A DNA stretch of 64,000 nucleotides from Streptomyces toyocaensis (GTDB lineage: Bacteria > Actinomycetota > Actinomycetes > Streptomycetales > Streptomycetaceae), in NCBI RefSeq assembly GCF_000725125.1, contig NZ_JFCB01000003.1:186001-250000 (forward strand), written 5' to 3'. The position numbers and the translations under genes were made by a program. Below the pieces are notes generated by a model that was not told where the DNA came from, made no database searches, and saw only the letters and a list, made by a program, of their open reading frames with translations. Shown here in pieces: positions 9,567-19,808 of the stretch. Positions within the stretch are counted from its first letter, which is position 1, and every line of letters starts with the position of its first letter.

Positions 9567-10207
9567 CCCCGTCCGCCCCCGAGCCGGTCCTGCTTCCGGA
9601 ACCGAAGCGGCTCGGCGCGCTCGCCCGGCTGGCGCCCGAGCCGATGAAGGTGGTCCTCAACTGGGGTCGCCGCTACTCGCTCTGGGTCTTCAACTTCGGC
9701 CTCGCCTGCTGCGCGATCGAGTTCATCGCCGCGTCGATGGCCCGGCACGACTTCATCCGGCTCGGCGTCATCCCGTTCGCCCCGGGCCCGCGCCAGGCCG
9801 ACCTCATGGTGGTGTCGGGCACGGTCACGGACAAGATGGCCCCCGCGGTGAAGCGCCTGTACGAGCAGATGCCCGAGCCGAAGTACGTCATCTCCTTCGG
9901 CGCGTGCAGCAACTGCGGAGGCCCCTACTGGGACTCCTACTCCGTGACCAAGGGCGTGGACCAGATCATCCCGGTCGACGTCTACGTCCCCGGCTGCCCG
10001 CCCCGGCCCGAGGCGCTGCTCCAGGGGATCCTGAAGCTCCAGGAGAAGATCGCGCGGGAGTCGCTGGGCGAGCGGTACGGCTCCGGGGCGCCCGGTTCCG
10101 CTTCCGCCGCGGGGCGCCCCTCGGCGGCGGCGCTGCGGAGCGGGCTGGTCGAACCGCCCGCGCCGTCCGGTGAGACCGGTGAGACCGGTGACAAGGGGGA
10201 ACGATGA
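9557..10207 (+). CDS. nuoB: NADH-quinone oxidoreductase subunit B (N2 Fe-S cluster)
   Basis: 216 residues. The ATG at 9557 was chosen because the family sequence begins right after it and it overlaps the nuoA stop; the frame is open further upstream without homology. NuoB carries the terminal [4Fe-4S] cluster N2. The tandem cysteines in [10 protein letters not shown], the third in [12 protein letters not shown] and the fourth in [11 protein letters not shown] are all present, so the cluster site is complete. A Gly/Ser/Ala-rich tail of about 45 residues follows the conserved fold. The stop overlaps the next start (ATGA). Confidence 0.93.
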   Translation: MDVTPSAPEPVLLPEPKRLGALARLAPEPMKVVLNWGRRYSLWVFNFGLACCAIEFIAASMARHDFIRLGVIPFAPGPRQADLMVVSGTVTDKMAPAVKRLYEQMPEPKYVISFGACSNCGGPYWDSYSVTKGVDQIIPVDVYVPGCPPRPEALLQGILKLQEKIARESLGERYGSGAPGSASAAGRPSAAALRSGLVEPPAPSGETGETGDKGER

Positions 10208-11910
10208 CCGCGGTCGGCTGGCTCCCCGCCGGCGCCGGGGAACTGTTCGGTACCGAGGCCACGGCGGAGGAGTCGTACGGCGTCCTGACGGTCGACGTAC
10301 CGTCCGCCTCCTGGACCGACGCCCTCCGGGCCGCGCGTGACCGCCTCGGCTGCACCTTCTTCGACTGGCTGAGCGCGGTCGACGAGCCCGGCACCGGGTT
10401 CCGCGTCACGGCGCACGTCGCCGCCCTGGCTCCGGTGCGGCGTCTGCTGCTGCGCACCACGGTGCCGCACGAGGCCCCGACGCTGCCGTCCGCCGTGGAC
10501 GTCTACGCGGGCGCCGCCTGGCACGAACGCGAGACGCACGAGATGTTCGGCGTCGACTTCACGGGCCACCCCGCCCTGGACCACCTGCTGCTGCCGGACA
10601 CCTTCGAGGGCCACCCCCTGCGCAAGGACTTCGTCCTCGCGGCCCGGGTCGCCAAGGCCTGGCCCGGCGCGAAGGAACCCGGGGAATCCGAACACGGCGG
10701 CCCCAAGCGCCGCCAGATGCTTCCCCCCGGCGTCCCCGACCCGAACGACTGGGGCCCCCTGAAGGGCCAGCTCCCCCCGGCCCCGGCCCGCCCGGCCCGG
10801 GGCGCGGGCCGCCCGGCGGCAGCCGCGGCCCGCACCCCCGGCGACCGCCCGCCCCGCCGCACACGCACGGCGGCTGAGGGCTCGGCGAGCCAGGCGGCGG
10901 GCCCGGAGGCCCAGGACGTGCCTGCGACACCGGCGCGCCGTACCCGTACGGCGGCTGAGGGCTCGGCGAGCCAGGCGGCCGCCACCGAGTCCTCCGCCCA
11001 GCCCTCGGCCTCGCCTCGCCGCACCCGTACGGCGGCTGAGGGCTCGGCCGGCCAGGCGGCCGGCCCGGGGGCTCCGGCGCGACGGGCGCGCAGTGCGAGT
11101 GAGGGATCGGCGTCGCAGCGTCCGGATACGCCCGCCGTCGGCGGCTCTCGCCGGGCGCGCACCGCGTCCGAGGGGTCGGCGAGTCAGCGTGCCGCGGGCG
11201 AAGCGGCGGCAGCGGGTGAGGAAGCCGCCGCCTCCGAGGGCCGGCCCGACCACAGGCCCCCCGTCGCCGCGCGCAGCCCCGACGCCCCCTGGCACCACGC
11301 CCGCCCGGCCTTCACCGAACCGGAACCGGAACGCCCCGCGCAGCCCAGCACCGAGCCCGGCACCGGAACCGGCCCCGAACCGCGGCCCGGCGCCGAGGCG
11401 CAGCCCGGCCCGCCCACCGAGCCCGAGCCCAGGACAGGCCCCGAACCCGAACCCGAAGCCGGGCCGCCCACCGAGTCCGGGCCCGAGCCAGGGCCGTCCA
11501 CCGAGTCCGGGCCCGATGCCGAGTCCGAGCCCAGGACGGGCCCCGAACCCGAACCCGAAGCCGGGCCGCCCACCGAGTCCGGGCCCGAGCCAGGGCCGTC
11601 CACCGAGTCCGGGCCCGATGCCGAGCCCGGGCCCGGTCCGCTAGGCGAGCCCGGGTCCGGCGCCCAGCCGGAGTCCGGGCCGCCCGCCCAGCCCGAGCCC
11701 GGCTCCGCGTCCGGATCCGAGGCCGTGCCAGGGCCGCCCAGCGAACCCCAGGCCGGACCCGGCTCCGGTCCGGACCGCGCTTCCGTTGCCGAACCGGAGC
11801 CCGGGGCCGACCGCGGACCCCGAGCCGCCGACGACACCCGCCCGGGAACCGGCCGCAGCGACGACCCCGAGACCACCACCCCCGAAGACCCGTCAGGAGG
11901 CCAGCGGTGA
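10204..11910 (+). CDS. nuoC: NuoC-like 30-kDa subunit with very long low-complexity C-terminal extension
   Basis: 568 residues, about three times the size of a normal NuoC. The first 165 or so residues are a true NuoC domain ending in [17 protein letters not shown] and HPLRKDF, which in complex I packs against NuoD. The rest has no fold signature. It holds five copies of an [18 protein letters not shown] unit (DNA 10852-11192), then a Pro/Glu/Gly-rich region with a 34-residue tandem repeat (DNA 11431-11634). The gene is coupled to nuoB (ATGA) and to nuoH (GTGA). nuoD, which usually follows, is absent. Whether the tail replaces a contact, binds a partner or is dispensable cannot be read from sequence. 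Confidence 0.85.
   Translation: MTAVGWLPAGAGELFGTEATAEESYGVLTVDVPSASWTDALRAARDRLGCTFFDWLSAVDEPGTGFRVTAHVAALAPVRRLLLRTTVPHEAPTLPSAVDVYAGAAWHERETHEMFGVDFTGHPALDHLLLPDTFEGHPLRKDFVLAARVAKAWPGAKEPGESEHGGPKRRQMLPPGVPDPNDWGPLKGQLPPAPARPARGAGRPAAAAARTPGDRPPRRTRTAAEGSASQAAGPEAQDVPATPARRTRTAAEGSASQAAATESSAQPSASPRRTRTAAEGSAGQAAGPGAPARRARSASEGSASQRPDTPAVGGSRRARTASEGSASQRAAGEAAAAGEEAAASEGRPDHRPPVAARSPDAPWHHARPAFTEPEPERPAQPSTEPGTGTGPEPRPGAEAQPGPPTEPEPRTGPEPEPEAGPPTESGPEPGPSTESGPDAESEPRTGPEPEPEAGPPTESGPEPGPSTESGPDAEPGPGPLGEPGSGAQPESGPPAQPEPGSASGSEAVPGPPSEPQAGPGSGPDRASVAEPEPGADRGPRAADDTRPGTGRSDDPETTTPEDPSGGQR
10852..11192 (+). repeat. Five degenerate in-frame repeats inside the NuoC extension
   Basis: Units with the core [13 protein letters not shown] begin near 10857, 10938, 11018, 11080 and 11151. 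The first three are nearly identical in DNA (ggcggctgagggctcggc), the last two diverge. Spacing is irregular (62-81 bp) and all copies stay in frame, so this is a protein repeat, not a CRISPR-like array. Confidence 0.8.
11431..11634 (+). repeat. 102-bp tandem duplication inside the NuoC extension
   Basis: Copy 1 is 11431-11532 and copy 2 is 11533-11634, differing at only a few bases (for example aggacaggcc versus aggacgggcc). Each encodes 34 residues rich in Pro, Glu, Ser and Gly. The high identity implies a recent slippage or unequal-crossover event. Confidence 0.85.
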
Positions 11911-12875
11911 ACGACGCGCTCGACGTCGCCCTGCGACTCCTGGTCGTGTTCGTCGTCTTCCTCACCTTCCCCCTGATCGTGGGTCAGACCGAGCACAAGG
12001 TGATGGCCCACATGCAGGGCCGCCTCGGCCCGATGTACGCCGGCGGCTTCCACGGCTGGGCCCAGCTCATCGCCGACGGCGTGAAGTTCGCGCAGAAGGA
12101 GGACGTGGTCCCGGCCGGCGCGGACCGCCGCATCTTCCAGCTCGCCCCCGCCGTCGCCCTCCTGCCGTACCTCCTCGTCCTGCTCGCCATCCCGATCGGC
12201 CCCGGCGAGGGCGCGGTCGGCCAGGTGCTGGACGCCGGTGTGTTCTTCGTGCTCGCCGTCATGGGCGTCGGCGTCCTCGGCTCGCTCATGGCGGGCTGGG
12301 CCTCCGCCAACAAGTTCTCCCTCCTCGGCGGCCTGCGCACCGCGGCACAGCTCCTCGCGTACGAACTCCCGATGCTGCTCACCGCCGCCTCCGTGGCGAT
12401 GGCCGCCGGCACGGTCTCCCTCGTCGGCATCCTCGACGCCTTCGAGTGGTGGTGGCTGCCCTGGCAGATCACCGGCGCGCTCGTCTTCTTCGTCGCCGGC
12501 CTCGCCGAACTCCAGCGGCCTCCCTTCGACATGCCCGTCGCCGACTCCGAGATCATCTTCGGCGCGTACACCGAGTACACCGGCCTGCGCTTCGCCCTCT
12601 TCCTCCTCGCCGAGTACGCGGGGATCGTCGTCCTGTGCGGACTGACCACCGTCCTGTTCCTGGGCGGCTGGCACGGCCCCTGGGGCGCAGACGGGCTCGG
12701 CTGGGTCTGGACCCTGCTCAAGACCGCGGTTCTCGCGTTCGTCGTCATCTGGCTGCGCGTCACCTACCCCCGGCTGCGCGAGGACCAGCTCCAGAAGCTC
12801 TCCTGGACCCTCCTCGTCCCCCTGTCCCTCGCTCAGATCGCCCTCACCGGCATCGTCAAGGTGGTGATCCGGTAA
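11907..12875 (+). CDS. nuoH: NADH-quinone oxidoreductase subunit H
   Basis: 322 residues, GTG start behind AGGAGG and overlapping the nuoC stop. NuoH is the membrane subunit that forms much of the quinone-binding tunnel at the junction of the two arms. About eight hydrophobic helices are visible. Conserved loops include [20 protein letters not shown] near the N-terminus and [17 protein letters not shown], with [12 protein letters not shown] after it, all with the usual charged residues. The gene appears fully functional in sequence even though its quinone-site partner NuoD is missing from the cluster. Confidence 0.93.
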   Translation: MNDALDVALRLLVVFVVFLTFPLIVGQTEHKVMAHMQGRLGPMYAGGFHGWAQLIADGVKFAQKEDVVPAGADRRIFQLAPAVALLPYLLVLLAIPIGPGEGAVGQVLDAGVFFVLAVMGVGVLGSLMAGWASANKFSLLGGLRTAAQLLAYELPMLLTAASVAMAAGTVSLVGILDAFEWWWLPWQITGALVFFVAGLAELQRPPFDMPVADSEIIFGAYTEYTGLRFALFLLAEYAGIVVLCGLTTVLFLGGWHGPWGADGLGWVWTLLKTAVLAFVVIWLRVTYPRLREDQLQKLSWTLLVPLSLAQIALTGIVKVVIR

Positions 12876-12877
12876 CC

Positions 12878-13429
12878 ATGGCTCCCCTCCCCGGCTCCGG
12901 CCTGGCCAAAGGCCTGGCCGTCACCCTCCGCACGATGACGAGGAAGTCCGTCACCGCGCAGTACCCGGACACCCAGCCCGACCTCCCGCCCCGCACCCGC
13001 GGGGTGATCGGCCTGTTCGAGGAGAACTGCACGGTCTGCATGCTGTGCGCCCGCGAGTGCCCGGACTGGTGCATCTACATCGACTCCCACAAGGAGACCG
13101 TCCCGGCGGCGACCCCCGGCGGCCGCGAACGCAGCCGTAACGTCCTCGACCGCTTCGCCATCGACTTCTCCCTGTGCATGTACTGCGGCATCTGCATCGA
13201 GGTCTGCCCCTTCGACGCCCTGTTCTGGTCCCCGGAGTTCGAGTACGCCGAGACCGACATCCGCGACCTCACCCACGAACGCGACAAGCTCCGCGAGTGG
13301 ATGTGGACCGTTCCCGCCCCGCCCGCCCTCGACCCCGGCGCCGAGGAGCCGAAGGAACTCGCCGCCGCCCGCAAGACCGCCGACAAGCTCGCCGCCGCCC
13401 GGGCCGAACCGCAGGAGGAGGAGTCGTGA
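12878..13429 (+). CDS. nuoI: NADH-quinone oxidoreductase subunit I (2[4Fe-4S])
   Basis: 183 residues from the ATG at 12878, just after the nuoH stop; the frame is open upstream but only this start matches the family. Two full CxxCxxCxxxCP motifs are present ([12 protein letters not shown], then [12 protein letters not shown]), so both clusters N6a and N6b can form. The C-terminus carries an Ala/Glu/Lys-rich tail of about 40 residues. NuoI relays electrons towards NuoB. The stop overlaps the nuoJ GTG by 4 bp. Confidence 0.93.
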   Translation: MAPLPGSGLAKGLAVTLRTMTRKSVTAQYPDTQPDLPPRTRGVIGLFEENCTVCMLCARECPDWCIYIDSHKETVPAATPGGRERSRNVLDRFAIDFSLCMYCGICIEVCPFDALFWSPEFEYAETDIRDLTHERDKLREWMWTVPAPPALDPGAEEPKELAAARKTADKLAAARAEPQEEES

Positions 13430-14058
13430 CCCTCGCCGCCGTGGCAACGGCCGCGCACGCCACGACCACCACCGCCGCCGGGACGCACGGCTTCCTCTCC
13501 CCGACCGGGGTGGAGATCGCCTTCCTCCTCGTCGGCCTGGTCACCCTCGGGGCCGCCGTCATCACCGTCACCACCCGGCAGCTGGTGCACGCAGCCCTGT
13601 GGCTGGTGGTGGCCCTCGGTGGCCTCGCCGTCGAATACCTGCTGCTCACCGCGGAGTTCATCGCCTGGGTGCAGGTCCTCATCTACGTCGGTTCCGTCGT
13701 CGTCCTCCTCCTGTTCGGGCTGATGCTGACCCGGGCCCCCATCGGCCGCTCACCGGACGCCGACTCCGGCAACCGGTGGGTCGCCCTCGCCGTGTCCGTC
13801 GCCGCCGCGGCCGCCCTGGTGTGGGTGGTCGTGGACGCCTTCCGGACCACCTGGATCGACCTGGACGGCGCCCCCGCCGGCTCCACCGAGGTGACCGGCG
13901 CGAGCCTCTTCCAGCACTGGGTCCTCCCCTTCGAGGCCCTCTCCGTCCTCCTCCTCGCCGCCCTCGTCGGCGCGATCGTCCTGTCCCGCAAGGCGAAGGC
14001 CGACGCCGCGGCGACCCCCACCACGGGCACCCGGCGCGACACGGAAGGGGCCCGCTGA
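13426..14058 (+). CDS. nuoJ: NADH-quinone oxidoreductase subunit J
   Basis: 210 residues, GTG start overlapping the nuoI stop, with GGAGGAGG just upstream. Five hydrophobic helices are recognisable (about 27-47, 53-72, 78-101, 118-138, 165-185), with the family helix [20 protein letters not shown] containing the pi-bulge region. It is a membrane-arm subunit between NuoA/K and H. The gene ends at TGATG, sharing one base with nuoK. Confidence 0.9.
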   Translation: MTLAAVATAAHATTTTAAGTHGFLSPTGVEIAFLLVGLVTLGAAVITVTTRQLVHAALWLVVALGGLAVEYLLLTAEFIAWVQVLIYVGSVVVLLLFGLMLTRAPIGRSPDADSGNRWVALAVSVAAAAALVWVVVDAFRTTWIDLDGAPAGSTEVTGASLFQHWVLPFEALSVLLLAALVGAIVLSRKAKADAAATPTTGTRRDTEGAR

Positions 14059-14465
14059 TGCACCTCGCCTATCCCGCCGTGCTCTCCGCCCTCCTCTTCT
14101 GTACGGGCCTGTACGGCGTCCTCGCCCGCCGCAACGCGATCCTGGTCCTGATGTCCGTCGAGCTGATGCTCAACGCCGTCAACCTGAACCTGGTCGCCTT
14201 CGACGTGTGGCTCAGCCGGGCCGCCGAGGAAACCCTGCACTCCGGCCAGGCCCTGGCGCTGTTCACCATCGCCATCGCCGCCGCCGAGATCGGCATCGGC
14301 CTGGCGATCGTCCTCGCCGTGTACCGCAACCGCGGCACCTCGGACATCGACAAGCTCCGCGACACCGCCGAGGGCCCCGGAGGCGACGGCCCCGACGGCG
14401 ACGTACCCGGCGGCGACGCCTCCGCGACCCGGACGGCCGCCGAGAAGGCTGAGGCCACCGCGTGA
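14058..14465 (+). CDS. nuoK: NADH-quinone oxidoreductase subunit K
   Basis: 135 residues. The first 100 form three membrane helices with the proton-channel glutamates in [15 protein letters not shown] and [13 protein letters not shown]. The last 35 residues are a hydrophilic Gly/Asp/Ala-rich tail ([16 protein letters not shown]) beyond the normal NuoK end. It is a Mrp-antiporter-related subunit of the membrane arm. Start ATG overlaps the nuoJ stop; its own stop overlaps the nuoL GTG. Confidence 0.92.
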   Translation: MHLAYPAVLSALLFCTGLYGVLARRNAILVLMSVELMLNAVNLNLVAFDVWLSRAAEETLHSGQALALFTIAIAAAEIGIGLAIVLAVYRNRGTSDIDKLRDTAEGPGGDGPDGDVPGGDASATRTAAEKAEATA

Positions 14466-16459
14466 CCACGACCACCCTCGCCGTCCTCGTCCCCCTCCTT
14501 CCGTTCCTCGGCGCGATCGCCGGGCTGCTCCTGGGCCGCACCGCCCCCGGATTCGTCCGCCCGCTCGCCGTCCTGCCCACGCTGGTATCACTCGGCCTCG
14601 CCGCCGTGGTCGCCGCGCGCCAGGGCGGCGACGGGGCCGTCGACGCCGCCACCGAGCTCACTCCCACCGGCTCGGTCCCCGTCGAACTCGCCCTGCACAT
14701 CGACGGCTTCGCCGCGCTGACCGCCGTCCTGGTCACCCTCGTCGCCGGCTGTGTGCAGATCTACTCGACGGGCTACCTGCGCGACGACCCGCGCTACCCC
14801 TCCTACGCCGCCCTCGTCTCCCTGTTCACCTCCGCGATGCTCCTGGTCGTCTACTCCGGCGACCTGATGGTCCTGCTGGTCGGCTGGGAAGTCATGGGCA
14901 TCTGCTCCTACTTCCTCGTCGGCCACTACTGGGAGACCCCCGAGGCGCGCGCCGCCTCCCTCAAGGCCTTCCTGGTCACCAAGCTCGGCGACGTCCCCTT
15001 CCTCATCGGCCTGTTCGCCCTGGCCACCGAAGCCGGGTCCTTCCGCGTCACCCGGATCCTCGGCGCCGTCGCGAACGGCGGCATCGAACACCCCACGCTG
15101 ATCGCCCTGCTGCTCCTGGCGGGCGTGGCCGGCAAGTCGGCGCAGTTCCCGCTGCACACCTGGCTCCCCGACGCGATGGCGGGCCCGACCCCCGTCTCGG
15201 CGCTGATCCACGCCGCGACCATGGTCGCCGCCGGTGTCTACTTCGTCGCACGTCTCCTCCCGCTCTTCGAGGCCTCGCAGGCCGCGATGGTCGTCCTCGC
15301 CGTCATGGCCGCCGTCACCATGGCCGGCTCCGCGCTCGCCGCCCTCGCCCAGGACGACATCAAACGCGTCCTCGCCTACTCGACGATCGGCCAGCTCGGC
15401 TACATGACCGGCGCCCTCGCCGTCGCCGACCGCGGCGCCGCCGTCTTCCACCTCCTGTCCCACGGCGCCTTCAAGGCCCTGCTGTTCCTCGCGGCCGGCG
15501 TGATCATCCACGCCGCCGGCACCAACTCGCTGGCCGCCATGTCCCGCATGGGCCACCTGCGCGACCGCGTCCCCGACGCCTACTGGACGATGACCGTGGC
15601 GCTCCTCGCGCTCGCCGCGATCCCGCCGTTCAGCGGCTTCTTCTCCAAGGAGGCCGTCCTCGGGGTCGCCGAGCACGTCGTCACCGGCCACACCGAGCAC
15701 GCACCCGCCGCGGCGGGCTGGATCGTCCTCCTCGCCGGCCTCGTCACCGCCCTGCTGACCGCCGCGTACGCGATGCGCCTGTGGCTGCTGGCCTTCCGCG
15801 GGTACGGCGCCGAGGCACCCGACCACGGCAGGCAGCCGCTGACGATGACCGTGGTGCTGTGGGTGCTCGCCGTCCCGTCCCTCGCGCTCGGCGGTCTCGC
15901 CTTCCGCGTGCTGCCCGACTGGTTCGACGGCCACGACCTGACCCCGACACTCACCACCTCCGTGCTCGGCACGGGCGTGGCCCTGGTCGGCGGCATCGTC
16001 ACCTACGCCACCTGGCGGCACACCACCGCGCACGCGGTGTCCCGCGTCCCCCTCGGGGCCGTCGCCGCCCACCCCGAGGGCGACGCCGGTCTGGTCGAGG
16101 CGGAGGCCATCGCCAGCCACCAGGCGGCCTACGGGGACATCGCGTCCGCGACGGACCCGTCGGACCCCGGCCGGCTGCTGCTCGGCCCGCTGCACCGGCA
16201 CGCGGCCGCCGGCTTCCACCTGGACGCCGTGTACACCGCCCTCTTCGTCCGCCCCGTCCGGGCGGGCGCGAGCCTCGTGCGGTTCCTCGACCGCGAGGTC
16301 GTGGAGACCTACGTACGCGGCGCGGGCGCGCTGCCCCGCTGGCTCGGTGCCGCCGTGCGACGGGCCCAGACCGGCAATCTGCAGACCTATGTGAGCGCGC
16401 TGCTCGCCGGCACCGTCGTCCTCGCGGTCGCCGTCGTCCTCGTCGCCACGGGAGCGTGA
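14462..16459 (+). CDS. nuoL: NADH-quinone oxidoreductase subunit L
   Basis: 665 residues, GTG start within the nuoK stop. NuoL is the distal antiporter-like proton pump of the membrane arm. Many hydrophobic helices are seen, with family blocks [18 protein letters not shown] (channel glutamate), [18 protein letters not shown] and [20 protein letters not shown], including the lysine and histidines of the half-channels. The C-terminal region holds the amphipathic lateral-helix segment and a final membrane anchor. Length is typical of actinobacterial NuoL. Confidence 0.94.
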   Translation: MTTTTLAVLVPLLPFLGAIAGLLLGRTAPGFVRPLAVLPTLVSLGLAAVVAARQGGDGAVDAATELTPTGSVPVELALHIDGFAALTAVLVTLVAGCVQIYSTGYLRDDPRYPSYAALVSLFTSAMLLVVYSGDLMVLLVGWEVMGICSYFLVGHYWETPEARAASLKAFLVTKLGDVPFLIGLFALATEAGSFRVTRILGAVANGGIEHPTLIALLLLAGVAGKSAQFPLHTWLPDAMAGPTPVSALIHAATMVAAGVYFVARLLPLFEASQAAMVVLAVMAAVTMAGSALAALAQDDIKRVLAYSTIGQLGYMTGALAVADRGAAVFHLLSHGAFKALLFLAAGVIIHAAGTNSLAAMSRMGHLRDRVPDAYWTMTVALLALAAIPPFSGFFSKEAVLGVAEHVVTGHTEHAPAAAGWIVLLAGLVTALLTAAYAMRLWLLAFRGYGAEAPDHGRQPLTMTVVLWVLAVPSLALGGLAFRVLPDWFDGHDLTPTLTTSVLGTGVALVGGIVTYATWRHTTAHAVSRVPLGAVAAHPEGDAGLVEAEAIASHQAAYGDIASATDPSDPGRLLLGPLHRHAAAGFHLDAVYTALFVRPVRAGASLVRFLDREVVETYVRGAGALPRWLGAAVRRAQTGNLQTYVSALLAGTVVLAVAVVLVATGA

Positions 16460-16465
16460 GCAGGC

Positions 16466-18040
16466 GTGATCGATATCAACGAGTCCGTGATGCAGTTCCT
16501 TCTGGCGTTCCTCGTCGTCGGCCCGCTCCTCGGCGCCGCCGCCGCTCTCCTGCCGGCCCCGCCCGGACTGAAGGGGACGTCACCCGAGCAGGCCGTGCTC
16601 CGCCACGGCGTGACCGTCACCGGGGCGATCCTCGTCGCGGCGATCGTCCTCGCGCTCGGCTTCGACCACGACCAGCCGTCGAAGATGCAGGCCACGACCG
16701 ACATCAGCTGGATCCCCGCGCTCGACGTGCGCATCCACCTCGGCACCGACGGCATCTCCCTCCCCCTCCTGGTCCTGACCGCGCTGCTGACCTTCCTCAG
16801 CGCCCTCCACGCGTACTTCAAGCCGCCCACGGGCCCGTCCCCGAAGGCCTTCGTCGCCCTGCTGCTCGTCCTCGAGTCCGGCACCCTGGCGACCTTCGCC
16901 GTCCTCGACCTGGTCCTGTTCTTCCTCGCCTTCGAGACGGTCCTCATCCCGATGTACTTCCTCATCGCCCGCTGGGGCGGCGAGGGCCGGGCCGAGGCCG
17001 CCTGGAGGTTCATCCTCTACACGCTGCTCGGCTCCGTGGTCATGCTGCTCGGCCTGCTCCTGATCGGTATCAAGGCGGGCACTTTCGACATGGTGGCACT
17101 CGCCACTGACAACGGCCGGTCCCTGACCACGTCCGTGCAGGTCATCGCCGTTCTGGCGATCGGGATCGGGCTCGCGGTCAAGACCCCGATGTGGCCGCTG
17201 CACAGCTGGCTGCCCGACGCCCACACCGCCGCGCCGACCGTCGGCTCGGTCCTGCTGGCCGGCGTTCTGCTGAAGATGGGCACATACGGATTCGTGCGGA
17301 TCCTGCTGCCCGCGGCGCCGGACGGATTCCGCACCTTCGCCCCCTACCTCGCCGCGTTCGCCGTCGTCGGCATCATCTACGGATCCCTCGCCTGCCTGGC
17401 CCTCGCCAGAAGGGGAGCCAAGGGCGACCTCAAACGCCTCATCGCCTACTCCTCCGTCGGCCACATGGGCTTCGTCCTGCTCGGCATCGCGACCATGACC
17501 CCCACCGGCGTCAACGGCGCCCTCTTCGCCAACGTCGCCCACGGCCTCATCACCGGCCTGCTGTTCTTCCTGGTCGGCGGACTCAAGGAGCGCACCGGCA
17601 GTACCGACCTCGACACCCTCGCCCAGGAGGCCGGCGCCGCCCTCTACGGCAGGGCCCCGCGCCTCGGCGGCCTGCTCGCCTTCGCCGCCGTCGCCTCCCT
17701 CGGCCTGCCCGGCCTCGCCGGGTTCTGGGGCGAGATGCTCGCGCTCTTCGGCGCCTTCGACCCCGCCGAGGGACTCAGCCGCCCCGCCTTTCTGACGTTC
17801 ATGGCGATCGGCGCGTTCGGCACCCTGCTGACGGCCGCCTACCTGCTGATCGTGGTCCGCCGGGTCTGCATGGGCGCCGTCCCGCAGGACGCCCCGCACC
17901 TCACCGACGTGCGCTCCTACGAGTTCGCGGCCTGGACCCCGCTCGTCGTCCTCACCGTCGTCGCCGGGCTGTGGCCGGGGGCCCTCCTCGGACTGACCGA
18001 TCCGGCCGTGCAGCAGTTCCTCCCAGGAGGCACCCGATGA
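16466..18040 (+). CDS. nuoM: NADH-quinone oxidoreductase subunit M
   Basis: 524 residues, GTG start six bases after the nuoL stop. An antiporter-like proton-translocating subunit with about 14 helices. Key parts are LAFETVLIPMYFLIARWGG (channel glutamate), KTPMWPLHSWLPDAHTAAPT and SVGHMGFVLLGIA. It sits between NuoL and NuoN in the membrane arm. The stop overlaps nuoN (ATGA), keeping the operon coupled. Confidence 0.94.
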   Translation: MIDINESVMQFLLAFLVVGPLLGAAAALLPAPPGLKGTSPEQAVLRHGVTVTGAILVAAIVLALGFDHDQPSKMQATTDISWIPALDVRIHLGTDGISLPLLVLTALLTFLSALHAYFKPPTGPSPKAFVALLLVLESGTLATFAVLDLVLFFLAFETVLIPMYFLIARWGGEGRAEAAWRFILYTLLGSVVMLLGLLLIGIKAGTFDMVALATDNGRSLTTSVQVIAVLAIGIGLAVKTPMWPLHSWLPDAHTAAPTVGSVLLAGVLLKMGTYGFVRILLPAAPDGFRTFAPYLAAFAVVGIIYGSLACLALARRGAKGDLKRLIAYSSVGHMGFVLLGIATMTPTGVNGALFANVAHGLITGLLFFLVGGLKERTGSTDLDTLAQEAGAALYGRAPRLGGLLAFAAVASLGLPGLAGFWGEMLALFGAFDPAEGLSRPAFLTFMAIGAFGTLLTAAYLLIVVRRVCMGAVPQDAPHLTDVRSYEFAAWTPLVVLTVVAGLWPGALLGLTDPAVQQFLPGGTR

Positions 18041-19536
18041 GCTCCCTCGTCCAGTCCGTCGACTGGCTGGCCATCGCGCCGCCCACCATCGCGGCGGTCG
18101 TCGGACTCGTCGTCCTCGTCGCCGACCTGTTCGTGAGCGAGACCAGGAAACCGCTGCTCGGCTGGGTCTCGGTGGCCGGACTCGCCGCCGCCACGCTCAT
18201 GCTGCTGCCCCTCCTCGACGCCGACCGCAGCACCTTCTGCCTGGCCGGCGACACCGGGGTGTGCAGCTACACCGCGGACCGCTTCACCCTCGTCATCCAG
18301 TTCCTGGTGCTCGGCGGCGCCCTCCTGGCCGCCCTCCTGTCCGTCACCGCGCTGAAGGACGACGGCAAACGGCTCCCCGAGGGGGAGTACTGGTTCCTGT
18401 TCCTGTCCTCCGCGGCCGGCGCCGCCCTGCTGCCCGCCTCCCGTGACCTGGCGACCCTCGTCGTGGCCCTGGAGGTCGCCTCCCTGCCCGCCTTCGCCCT
18501 CGTGGGCCTGCGGCACGGCGACCGGAAGTCCTCCGAGGCGGCGCTGAAGTTCTTCCTGTCCTCCGTCACCGCCACCGCGGTCAGCCTGCTCGGCATCAGC
18601 TTCGTCTACGCGGCCACCGGAACCCTCCACCTCACCCTGGTCGCCGAGCGGATCCAGACCGTCGACGGACAGCTCCACACGCTCGCCCAGACCGGCGTCG
18701 TCCTCACCCTCGTCGGCTTCGCCTTCAAGACGGCCGCCGTCCCCTTCCACTTCTGGGTCCCCGACACCTACGTGGGCGCCCCCCTGCCGATCGCCGCCTA
18801 CCTGTCGGTCATCGGCAAGGCGGTCGGCTTCTCCGGCCTGATCCTCGTCACCGTCGTCGCCCTGCCGTCCTACGCCGACGTGTGGGGCCCCGCCCTCGCC
18901 GCGCTGGCCGCCCTCACCATGACCGTCGGCAACGCCGGCGCCCTCCGGCAGCGTGCCACGCGCGCGTACAGCGCGGTGCGCCTCCTCGCCTGGTCGTCCG
19001 TCGGCCAGGCCGGCTACCTCCTGGTGCCGATCGCCGCCGCCGCGTACTCCGACGACGCCGAGAAGTCGATCGGATCCACTCTCGCCTACGCCCTGATGTA
19101 CGGCGCCGTCAACCTGGGCGCCTTCGCGGTGGCCGCCCTCGTGGGCCGCGCGCACCGCCTCAACCGCGTCGCCGACTACCGGGGCCTGTACGCCGCCAGC
19201 CCTCTCACCGCGCTCCTGATGGGCTTCTTCCTGCTCTGCCTCGCCGGACTCCCGCCGGGCGTCATCGGCCTCTTCGCCAAGGTCACCGTCTTCGCGGCGG
19301 CCGTCGACGCCGGCCTCGGCTGGCTCGCCGCCGTCATGGCCGTCAATGTCGTCATCGCGCTGGTCTACTACCTCCGGTGGACGGCCCTGCTGTTCCGCGC
19401 CCCCGAGGGCGAGCCGGTCCGGCACCGCATCCCCGTCCCCCTCACCGCCGCGATCGCCCTGACCGGCGTCATCGGCATCGCCCTGTCGGGTGCGCCCCAG
19501 CTGGTCCTCCGCTTCACCGACACCGGACTCTTCTGA
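18037..19536 (+). CDS. nuoN: NADH-quinone oxidoreductase subunit N
   Basis: 499 residues from the ATG at 18037 that overlaps the nuoM stop and follows AGGAGG. The third antiporter-like subunit, with about 14 helices and family blocks KTAAVPFHFWVPDTYVGAP and LAWSSVGQAGYLLVPIA. It is the last gene of the nuo cluster; 272 bp separate it from htpX. Confidence 0.94.
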   Translation: MSSLVQSVDWLAIAPPTIAAVVGLVVLVADLFVSETRKPLLGWVSVAGLAAATLMLLPLLDADRSTFCLAGDTGVCSYTADRFTLVIQFLVLGGALLAALLSVTALKDDGKRLPEGEYWFLFLSSAAGAALLPASRDLATLVVALEVASLPAFALVGLRHGDRKSSEAALKFFLSSVTATAVSLLGISFVYAATGTLHLTLVAERIQTVDGQLHTLAQTGVVLTLVGFAFKTAAVPFHFWVPDTYVGAPLPIAAYLSVIGKAVGFSGLILVTVVALPSYADVWGPALAALAALTMTVGNAGALRQRATRAYSAVRLLAWSSVGQAGYLLVPIAAAAYSDDAEKSIGSTLAYALMYGAVNLGAFAVAALVGRAHRLNRVADYRGLYAASPLTALLMGFFLLCLAGLPPGVIGLFAKVTVFAAAVDAGLGWLAAVMAVNVVIALVYYLRWTALLFRAPEGEPVRHRIPVPLTAAIALTGVIGIALSGAPQLVLRFTDTGLF

Positions 19537-19667
19537 GCACACCGGGCCGCCTCCCGCACGCGCGTACGGCCACTCGACGCCCACGCGCGCGCGTGCCGGG
19601 CGGCCCGTCCGGAGCCGCCCGGGACGGCCGTCACCCGGACGGTTGACACGCGCCACCGCGCCCACAA

Positions 19668-19694
19668 GGGAACTAGTGCCTCCCGCCTGGCGTT
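19668..19694 (+). promoter_or_regulatory. Candidate sigmaR (thiol-stress) promoter of htpX
   Basis: GGGAAC (19668-19673), then exactly 18 bp, then GTT (19692-19694). The Streptomyces sigmaR consensus is GGGAAT-N18-GTT, so one base differs. It lies 115 bp upstream of the htpX GTG. A TTGACA at 19643 lacks a -10 at proper spacing. HtpX-type membrane proteases are plausible members of a disulphide-stress regulon. Confidence 0.5.
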
Positions 19695-19808
19695 GACCGG
19701 TACGGGAGGGTCCACTGGACGTGACACCGCGAGACCAGTGGGCAGCGCAGGTCAGAAGGAAGATCAGCAAGCGAGGTTCCCCCTGCCGCACGATTTGGAG
19801 GGCGTACC

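Noticed and set aside
11431..11634. Tandem 102-bp repeats as a CRISPR array
   Set aside because: The repeats are contiguous, in frame and encode protein; there are no unique spacers and no cas genes.
19643..19648. TTGACA as a HrdB -35 for htpX
   Set aside because: No acceptable -10 at 16-19 bp; the sigmaR-like element just downstream fits better.
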